Part shown: positions 1 through 5,592 of the stretch, piece by piece
How the letters are laid out: each line of letters starts with the position of its first letter
How positions within the stretch are numbered: position 1 is the first letter of the stretch
Assembly (NCBI GenBank): GCA_964396845.1
Contig: CAYNGH010000183.1
Coordinates: 1 to 6,210, forward strand
Source: CAYNGH01 sp964396845
GTDB lineage: Bacteria; Vulcanimicrobiota; JAJTBE01; CAYNGH01
Length of the DNA stretch: 6,210 bases
Reading direction: 5' to 3'
Notes under the pieces: model-generated
The model's database searches: none
What the model was told of the DNA's origin: nothing
The model's input: only the letters and a program-made list of their open reading frames with translations
Made by a program: the position numbers and the translations under genes

Positions 1-21
1 CCCATTCCAAATGGGGGGGGG
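1..21 (-). terminator. Possible glmU terminator hairpin, cut by the window edge
   Basis: Directly after the glmU stop codon the minus strand has nine C residues and then ATTTGGAATGGG up to the window edge. On the plus strand CCCATT (1-6) pairs with AATGGG (10-15) around a 3-nt loop, and the run of nine G (13-21) could pair with more C residues beyond position 1. The placement fits a GC-rich intrinsic terminator for glmU, but the second arm and any T-tract lie outside the window, so this is a partial call. Confidence 0.4.
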
Positions 22-1383
22 TTAACGTGCCGGTGGGTGGAGAGTTTTGATGGAGCGTGCTGGCAGTCCCACTGCCAGTTTATGGTCCGGGACATCTTTA
101 GTGACCACGGAGCCTGCGCCGGTAGCGGAGCCGGTTCCGATTCGCACCGGGGCAACCAGGCTGGAGTTGCTTCCGATGAAGGCGTTATCGCCTATGATGG
201 TTGGATTTTTCTTCTTGCCGTCATAGTTGCATGTGATGGTTCCGGCGCCCACGTTAACTCTGCGTCCAATGGATGCGTCCCCTACATAGGACAGATGTGA
301 AACCTTGGAATCTTCGCCGATGGCGGATTTTTTCACCTCGACAAAGTTCCCGATTTTTACGGATTTATCCAGGTGGGTTCCCGGGCGGAGGTGGGCATAT
401 GGGCCTACTGTGCATTCTTCTCCGATGGCGGACTCCAGAATCACCGACTCGGCAACTTTTGAGCCTTTGCCGATGGTGGAATTATCGATTCGGCAATGAG
501 GGCCGATGACGCAGTCAGGGCCGATTATGGTGTTCCCGGTGATGATGCATCCGGGATATATCAGGGTATCTGGTTCGATGCTGACTGTTTTTTCTATGTA
601 TGATGCAGAGGGGTCGTATATGGTGACTCCTGAGAGCATCAGGTTCCTGTTGATTTTTTGGCGCAGGGTTTCCGAGGCCACCGCCAGGTCTTCCCGACTG
701 TTGACTCCCAGGGATTCTGCCGGGTCACTGCATATGACGGGGCAGACTTTGCGGTTTTCCCTGATGGCCATAGACACGGTATCGGTCAGGTATATCTCTC
801 CCTGGGCGTTGTCTGCGCCAATTCTGGGAAGGGCCTGGGTTAGAAACTTTGAGTCAAAGATATATGTGCCGGTATTGATTTCCCGGATCTCCAGCTGGGA
901 AGGTGTTGCGTCCGAGGCTTCCACGATGGCTTCAATGCGGTTATCTCTATTTCTTATTATTCTCCCCAGTTTCCCCGGATTCGGAACTTTGGCGGTAAGC
1001 ACTGACAGGACCGCGTTATCCCGGCGATGGGTTTCCATGAGATTTCTGATGGTTTCCGATGTGAGGAGGGGCATATCTCCCGAGAGAACAAGAACCTGCC
1101 CTGGCAGACCTCCCAGAAGGGGCAGTGCCTGCATTACTGCGTGGCCTGTGCCTTTCTGCTCATGTTGAACTGCATATTCCACTCCGGGGCCGACGTATTC
1201 CATCAGCAGTTCCCTTTCGTGGCCCACGATCATGATGATCCTGTCGATTCCCGCCTGTCGTGTTGAATCCAGAACATATTCGATGAGGGCTTTTCCCATG
1301 AGGGGGTGGAGTACTTTCGGGGTTTTAGATTTCATTCGTTTGGATTTGCCAGCGGCCATTATAACTGCTGTTGTGGAATTCAT
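22..1383 (-). CDS. glmU: Bifunctional UDP-N-acetylglucosamine pyrophosphorylase / glucosamine-1-phosphate N-acetyltransferase
   Basis: This cytoplasmic enzyme makes UDP-GlcNAc in two steps: the C-terminal domain acetylates glucosamine-1-phosphate with acetyl-CoA, and the N-terminal domain transfers UMP from UTP. The 453-residue product matches the usual length (about 456). Residues 1-226 are the Rossmann-like uridyltransferase, with AAGKSKRM and TPK (R16, K23), the EQKGTGHA uracil-side loop, the metal-binding GDMP (D103), EINTGTY and GVN (N228). From about residue 248 to the end is the left-handed beta-helix of hexapeptide repeats, with R333, K351, H363, Y366, NYD (N386, Y387), K392 and S405 at the positions known from E. 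coli GlmU. The start chosen is the ATG at 1383, which has GGAGG 5 nt upstream; an in-frame GTG two codons earlier overlaps that ribosome site and is unlikely. The first-domain signature GxGT reads GKSK here, a deviation. The gene diverges from malQ. Confidence 0.97.
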   Translation of the reverse strand: MNSTTAVIMAAGKSKRMKSKTPKVLHPLMGKALIEYVLDSTRQAGIDRIIMIVGHERELLMEYVGPGVEYAVQHEQKGTGHAVMQALPLLGGLPGQVLVLSGDMPLLTSETIRNLMETHRRDNAVLSVLTAKVPNPGKLGRIIRNRDNRIEAIVEASDATPSQLEIREINTGTYIFDSKFLTQALPRIGADNAQGEIYLTDTVSMAIRENRKVCPVICSDPAESLGVNSREDLAVASETLRQKINRNLMLSGVTIYDPSASYIEKTVSIEPDTLIYPGCIITGNTIIGPDCVIGPHCRIDNSTIGKGSKVAESVILESAIGEECTVGPYAHLRPGTHLDKSVKIGNFVEVKKSAIGEDSKVSHLSYVGDASIGRRVNVGAGTITCNYDGKKKNPTIIGDNAFIGSNSSLVAPVRIGTGSATGAGSVVTKDVPDHKLAVGLPARSIKTLHPPAR

Positions 1384-1552
1384 GGACACCTCCGGAGAAA
1401 TTTATCATACTTCTGAGGGTTCAGGAAAAGATAAAAGATTGCCACACAACCGGTTCACATTTTTTCCTCCATTATCTGTTTTGGCAATTCAGACAGGAAA
1501 CCTGCCGGGGGCAAGTAATATTTATGAAGAATATATAAAATGGAGGGATTTT
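1384..1552. promoter_or_regulatory. Divergent intergenic region between glmU and malQ
   Basis: Both genes must start transcription in or near this AT-rich 169-bp stretch. For glmU (minus strand) a good -10 candidate TATGAT lies at 1404-1409, and another, GATAAT, at 1471-1476; neither has a convincing -35. For malQ the best AT-rich elements are TAATAT (1516-1521) and TATAAA (1534-1539), but the latter is too close to the ribosome site to serve as a -10 with a normal leader. No clear operator dyad or riboswitch is visible; there is only a small CAGG-AAA-CCTG dyad at 1494-1504. The promoter positions are inference, but the divergent layout is certain. Confidence 0.45.
1542..1546 (+). promoter_or_regulatory. 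Shine-Dalgarno site that fixes the malQ start
   Basis: GGAGG sits 6 nt before the ATG at 1553. The open frame extends back to 1232, into the antisense of glmU, so this site is what decides the start. The out-of-frame ATG at 1540 overlaps the site and is not the start. Confidence 0.85.
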
Positions 1553-3328
1553 ATGAGGGTAAGGACACAAGCCCCGACATCGGGGAAGAATCGGGAGGAA
1601 CAGTTTGCAGGACTGCCCACCGCCAGTCAATGGGAGAAAATAGGTTGCCAGCCCCGGTTCGGGACGCTGATTCAACTGGTATCCCTGCGTTCGAAAAGGA
1701 ACCAGGGGGTAGGGGATTTTGAGGATATTAACGCCTTCGGGGATCTGTTGGGGCATATGGGAGGCAGTATCATCCAGCTTCTGCCCATCAACGATATGGG
1801 CCGGGGGAAGACTCCCTATTCCTCCCTTTCGGCCTTTGCTCTGGATCCTCTGTATATTGCCATCGATCAGATCCCCGAGATGAAAGAGGATCGATCCGAC
1901 GGCATAAACAGTTATCTCCGGGCTAACTGGCACACGGTGGATGAACAGAAGGCTTCCCGGCAGGTGGATGTTGACCGGATTCGGGCTTTCAAGTTTGGTG
2001 CATTATACCAGCTTTACCGGGACTTTGTGGATCGGAACCGCCCCTGGAATTCCGAGAGATGGCGGGGTTTTCTTTCATACGTTGCCAACAACCGCTACTG
2101 GCTGGAGGATTACGCCACCTTTCGAAGCCTGAAGAATACCCTGGGGTGGACATCATGGAACGACTGGCCGGAGCCTTACCGCTACAGGCATCATGATGCC
2201 ATTTCTCAATACCGCCGGGATCATGCCGATGAGATCCAGTTTTTTAAATATGTTCAGTGGATGGCATATACCCAGATGGTGGATGCCCACAACCGATGCC
2301 GGAAAGATGGAATGCACCTCAAGGGGGACCTGCCGTTGCTGGTGGATTATGAATCCTCCGATGTATGGGCGCATCCCCAGTATTTCAACCGGGATGTATG
2401 CGCCGGCGCTCCCCCGGATCAGTATTCCACCCAGGGCCAGAACTGGGGCTCCCCCACATATAACTGGGACAACCTCTGCCGTGACAACTATCTCTGGTGG
2501 CGGAAACGGCTGGAATACGCCTCGCATTTTTATGACATCTTCCGGATAGATCACATTGTGGGGCTTTTCCGGATATGGACATATCCCATTACCCTGGAGC
2601 ATCCCCGGGGAACCCCTGCCGGCTGGAACGGCTACTTCGACCCGGAGGATCCCGGAGGGGGACATCACAAGCCCATATGGGAAAGCCACGGCAGAAATCT
2701 GCTGGATATGATGGTCAGGTCTTCCACCATGCTTCCCATCGGGGAGGATTTGGGGACCATCCCCAGGGCCTGCCGTCAGGTGATGGCGGAAATGGGGATT
2801 CCCGGATACAAGGTGATCATCTGGGAGCGGGACTGGCAGGAGGAGGGTTCTCCCTTCTTCAATCCCGATGAATACGATTATATTTCCATGGCCACCACCA
2901 CCACCCATGATTTCTGGACCATGGCGGGTCATTATGAACACCGGGAAGCTGACGAAAAAGAACAGGAAAGCCTGGAAACCCAGAAAAAAGATCTGTGGAA
3001 GTTTGTCATGGGCCGGAAGAAATACTCACAGGAATACACCGATGACTTCCACTGGAGCCTGCTGGAGAAGCTTTTCTCGTCGGGTTCGATCTTTGTCATT
3101 CTGCCCTTCCAGGATTTGTGGGGAAAGGTCCCCGGCCTGTATGGGGATGATGTGAACTACGATCGGATCAATGACCCGTCAAATCCATCCCGGGACAGCA
3201 ACTGGTCAGGGAAATTCCCCCTGAACATCGAGGACTTTGCTTCCCATCGGGATCTGGCCTCTCGTATAGATAAAATCCGCGGGATGGTCCGGGATACTGG
3301 CCGGCATAAAAATTCTCCGGTGGAATGA
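1553..3328 (+). CDS. malQ: 4-alpha-glucanotransferase (amylomaltase, GH77), DPE2-like subtype
   Basis: GH77 enzymes cut an alpha-1,4-glucan and move the glycosyl part to another sugar, releasing glucose during maltose/maltodextrin use or glycogen turnover in the cytoplasm. The product has 591 residues. An N-terminal block with SLRSKRNQGVGDF and LLPINDM...TPYSSLSAFALDPLYI opens the barrel. GAPPDQYSTQGQNWGSPTYN precedes the nucleophile motif FRIDH (D333). GEDLG carries the acid/base E398, and THD carries the transition-state stabiliser D453. The C-terminal part contains LPFQDLWG and NDPSNPSRDSNW. All three catalytic carboxylates are present. The PIND and GAPPD...GQNWG...YNW wording resembles plant DPE2 and E. 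coli MalQ more than Thermus amylomaltase, but there is no N-terminal CBM20 starch-binding module; only about 35 residues precede the catalytic domain. The residue after THD is Phe, not the Asn or Leu more often seen. No maltodextrin or glycogen genes flank it. Family assignment is secure; the acceptor preference (maltose, heteroglycan or glycogen) is not readable from sequence. Confidence 0.95.
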   Translation: MRVRTQAPTSGKNREEQFAGLPTASQWEKIGCQPRFGTLIQLVSLRSKRNQGVGDFEDINAFGDLLGHMGGSIIQLLPINDMGRGKTPYSSLSAFALDPLYIAIDQIPEMKEDRSDGINSYLRANWHTVDEQKASRQVDVDRIRAFKFGALYQLYRDFVDRNRPWNSERWRGFLSYVANNRYWLEDYATFRSLKNTLGWTSWNDWPEPYRYRHHDAISQYRRDHADEIQFFKYVQWMAYTQMVDAHNRCRKDGMHLKGDLPLLVDYESSDVWAHPQYFNRDVCAGAPPDQYSTQGQNWGSPTYNWDNLCRDNYLWWRKRLEYASHFYDIFRIDHIVGLFRIWTYPITLEHPRGTPAGWNGYFDPEDPGGGHHKPIWESHGRNLLDMMVRSSTMLPIGEDLGTIPRACRQVMAEMGIPGYKVIIWERDWQEEGSPFFNPDEYDYISMATTTTHDFWTMAGHYEHREADEKEQESLETQKKDLWKFVMGRKKYSQEYTDDFHWSLLEKLFSSGSIFVILPFQDLWGKVPGLYGDDVNYDRINDPSNPSRDSNWSGKFPLNIEDFASHRDLASRIDKIRGMVRDTGRHKNSPVE

Positions 3329-3468
3329 AGATTCTCTCCATGGGGATTTTTCCGTTGTAACCACTTGTTGAGGAACTATATCCCTTTTGAGGGTGTTGGC
3401 CTTCTGTGAAAGGACAAATTCGGGTACTGATGAATGTATGTCAATATTTATAATCGGAGGTATGTTGA
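3329..3468 (+). promoter_or_regulatory. Intergenic region before the RCC1 lipoprotein gene, with a weak promoter candidate
   Basis: Between malQ and the lipoprotein gene lie 140 bp. TTGTAA (3355-3360) and TATATC (3377-3382), 16 nt apart, could be a -35/-10 pair, each matching four of six consensus bases, giving a leader of roughly 80 nt. A short imperfect hairpin followed by five T (about 3334-3350) just after the malQ stop might be a weak terminator. A perfect TATAAT at 3449-3454 abuts the ribosome site and is probably coincidental. GGAGG at 3456-3460 is 8 nt from the lipoprotein ATG. Confidence 0.3.
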
Positions 3469-5394
3469 ATGAGAAAATTTGGACAGTTACAAATGCTGTC
3501 GGCGATTTTACTGTTGTCGGTGATATTCCTGTTTGCAGGATGCTCCGGCGGAGTTGAAGGAGTCGGCGATCTGGGATCAGTGGCAGGTATCGTGACTGAT
3601 GCCGTAACTGAAAATCCTCTGGAAGGCGTTGCCATCACCGTGGGGGAGAAATCCGCCACCACCGACAGTCAGGGAAGATACCTGATCCTGTCGGTAAAGC
3701 AGGGCAATTACACCCTGACAGGTTCCCTTGAGGGTTACGACAACTACTCAAAAGAGATTACTGTTCAAGGCGAACAGACTACTGTTGTCAGCTTTGAGAT
3801 GACCCCGGCAGGCCCGGAAACCGGCACTGTGACCGGTGTTGTCATAGTTGCTCAGCCTCTGCTGGAGGATGCCGTCAGGGCCTTACAGCCTGTCGAGGGT
3901 GTCGAAGTGACCGTGGGCGATGTCACCGGCCTCACCAACCAGCAGGGTGAATATACCCTTGAGGGAGTTCTTCCCGGCACAGGCCTCGACATCACCGCTA
4001 CCAGAGAAGGTTTCGAAGGTTACGAGGGGACTGTTGATGTGACTGCCGGCGAAACCACAACCTATGACTTCTCCATGAATCCCATATTCTATCAGGTGAA
4101 TGGTGGCTGGTATCACAGCGCCGGGCTGAAAGGCGACGGCACCGTGTGGACATGGGGACGCAACACATACGGAGAACTGGGCAACGGCGACGATGAATAC
4201 AATGACAGCAATGTTCCCGTTCAAGTGGTAGGCCCTGAAGGAGAAGGCTTCCTCACCGACATAATCTCTGTTTATGCCAGGGACGAGTACACTCTGGCCC
4301 TCCGGGCCGACGGCACCGTTTGGGGCTGGGGGGTCAACTATAACGGCCAGTTGGGCAACGGGACTTACGATGACAGCAATGTTCCTGTTCAGGTGGCAGG
4401 CCCCGAAGGGGAAGGTTTCCTTACCGACGTAGTAGCCATCGCCACAGGCTATGAGTTTGCCGGAGCTCTCCGGGCCGACGGCACCGTATGGACCTGGGGG
4501 GACAATGATTATGGCCAGCTGGGCAACGGCGACGATGAATACAATGACAGTAATGTTCCCGTTCAGGTGGTGGCCCCCGGCACCGTGCCAACTTCCCAGG
4601 GAGCCACCAGATCAGAATTCCTCACAGACATCGTTGCCATAGCCATAGGGGATGAATTTGCAGTTGCCCTCAAATCCGACGGCACCGTGTGGACCTGGGG
4701 ATACAACGCATACGGCCAGTTAGGCAATGATGACGAAGATGTTGATGATTCCCCTGTCCCGGTTCAGGTAGTGGGGCATGCAGGAGAAGGCTTCCTCACG
4801 GGCATTACCGAAGTGAAAGCCGGATGGTATCATGCTGCAGTTCTTGATTCCAACGGCGCAGTATGGACATGGGGAGAAAATCTTTACGGCCAGTTGGGCA
4901 ACGGCGACGATAATTACGAAGACAGCTATTCTCCGGTCCAGGTTCTGGCTCCCGGCGAGGATGGATTCCTCACAGGGTTAAAAGCCATGGATACCCGGGG
5001 ACGACATACCATTGTCATCAGAGCCGATGACAGCATATGGGCCTGGGGATACAACGAATACGGCCAGCTGGGCAACGGCGACGATAATTACGAAAACAGC
5101 AATATCCCTGTCCGGGTGGTTGGCCCCGGTGGAGTGGGCTTCCTCGCCGACATAATAAAAGTGTCCGGGGGAGGCAATCATTCCTTTGCCATCGGCACCG
5201 ACGGCACCGTGTGGGCCTGGGGGCGAAACAGCAACGGCCAGTTGGGCAACGGCGACGATGGCACAGATGAGAACACCCCGGTTCAGGTGGTGGGCACTCC
5301 TCATCCCTGGAGCGAGATTACCGCAGTCACCCGGGGGGTCAATAACGTCAGGCCCGCCGGAAAACCGGACCAGGGCAAAAAACCCCGGAAATAA
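3469..5394 (+). CDS. Lipoprotein with two carboxypeptidase-regulatory-like domains and a seven-repeat RCC1 beta-propeller
   Basis: The 641-residue product is predicted to be exported and lipid-anchored. It has a lipoprotein signal peptide with R2 K3, a hydrophobic core at 9-22 and a lipobox LFAG-C25; Phe at -3 is slightly unusual, and Ser at +2 does not suggest inner-membrane retention by the E. coli rule. Two CarboxypepD_reg-like beta-sandwich domains follow, at about 37-113 and 119-204, each with the GxVTD/GVxVTVG ... T(D/N)xQGxYxL pattern. Residues 208-617 form seven RCC1-type repeats of 55-67 residues, each with DGTVWxWG...YGQLGNG...PVQV; the WxWG motifs begin at 227, 285, 341, 408, 466, 524 and 582. 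Seven repeats fit a closed seven-bladed propeller. A short basic tail ends in GKKPRK. No catalytic motif is seen. RCC1 propellers and these sandwich domains are usually binding or scaffold modules, so a role in surface binding or adhesion is inference. The start at 3469 has GGAGG 8 nt upstream; an ATG at 3462 is too close. Codon use resembles the neighbours. Confidence 0.9.
   Translation: MRKFGQLQMLSAILLLSVIFLFAGCSGGVEGVGDLGSVAGIVTDAVTENPLEGVAITVGEKSATTDSQGRYLILSVKQGNYTLTGSLEGYDNYSKEITVQGEQTTVVSFEMTPAGPETGTVTGVVIVAQPLLEDAVRALQPVEGVEVTVGDVTGLTNQQGEYTLEGVLPGTGLDITATREGFEGYEGTVDVTAGETTTYDFSMNPIFYQVNGGWYHSAGLKGDGTVWTWGRNTYGELGNGDDEYNDSNVPVQVVGPEGEGFLTDIISVYARDEYTLALRADGTVWGWGVNYNGQLGNGTYDDSNVPVQVAGPEGEGFLTDVVAIATGYEFAGALRADGTVWTWGDNDYGQLGNGDDEYNDSNVPVQVVAPGTVPTSQGATRSEFLTDIVAIAIGDEFAVALKSDGTVWTWGYNAYGQLGNDDEDVDDSPVPVQVVGHAGEGFLTGITEVKAGWYHAAVLDSNGAVWTWGENLYGQLGNGDDNYEDSYSPVQVLAPGEDGFLTGLKAMDTRGRHTIVIRADDSIWAWGYNEYGQLGNGDDNYENSNIPVRVVGPGGVGFLADIIKVSGGGNHSFAIGTDGTVWAWGRNSNGQLGNGDDGTDENTPVQVVGTPHPWSEITAVTRGVNNVRPAGKPDQGKKPRK
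4090..5319 (+). repeat. Seven tandem RCC1 coding repeats, about 174 bp each
   Basis: The repeats are in frame and code for blades of 58, 56, 67, 58, 58, 58 and 55 residues. Similarity is visible in the DNA. Positions 4177-4223 (repeat 1) and 4519-4565 (repeat 3) match over 47 bases with a single mismatch. Positions 4895-4920 (repeat 5) and 5069-5094 (repeat 6) are identical over 26 bases. The third repeat carries about ten extra residues before its FLTDI end. This is a protein repeat, not a satellite or CRISPR array, because the similarity follows the codons and there are no unique spacers. Confidence 0.9.
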
Positions 5395-5422
5395 AAAGCA
5401 AACCAGATAAGAGGATAAGCAT

Positions 5423-5467
5423 AACCCCCGGATCGGAAATTCCTGAGTCCGGGGGTTTTTATTTTTA
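5423..5467 (+). terminator. Intrinsic terminator of the RCC1 lipoprotein gene
   Basis: AACCCCCGGA (5423-5432) and TCCGGGGGTT (5448-5457) form a perfect 10-bp stem with a 15-nt loop, followed by a T-rich run, TTTATTTTT. It lies 28 nt after the lipoprotein stop codon. On the minus strand the sequence after the stem is not T-rich, so it should be much weaker for the converging hydrolase gene, although its stem could still slow polymerase. Confidence 0.92.
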
Positions 5468-5592
5468 CTGATTCATATTGGGGCTTTATTCGGTTTTACT
5501 TGGAGGAACCTTTCCTGTCCGTATAGACCGGGCAATACTTGTGGAGATTGACACTGCCGGATTTTTGTTCTCTTTTGAAAGACTTGACTGTG

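Noticed and set aside
506..1168. 220-codon plus-strand open frame inside glmU
   Set aside because: It is the antisense shadow of a well-conserved gene, with no ribosome site and no recognisable protein motif.
1232..1552. Upstream in-frame extension of the malQ reading frame, giving 698 codons
   Set aside because: It overlaps the glmU start region in antisense and has no ribosome site. The ATG at 1553 has GGAGG at ideal spacing and the protein then begins at a sensible distance from the GH77 core.
2153..2941. 262-codon minus-strand open frame inside malQ
   Set aside because: It is antisense to the catalytic region of malQ. The composition (His, Gly, Pro, Ile rich) is typical of a mirrored coding frame, and no family is recognised.
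3449..3454. Perfect TATAAT as a -10 box for the lipoprotein gene
   Set aside because: Transcription would start at about 3461 and cut off the GGAGG ribosome site at 3456-3460; no -35 is seen at the proper distance.
4090..5319. Regularly spaced similar segments that could suggest a CRISPR or satellite array
   Set aside because: The period is about 174 bp, in frame, and follows RCC1 protein repeats; there are no short direct repeats separated by unique spacers.
5500..5535. GGAGGAA ribosome-like site and small AGGAA/TTCCT hairpin in the convergent gap
   Set aside because: No start codon follows at a workable distance, and the hairpin has only five base pairs and no T-run.
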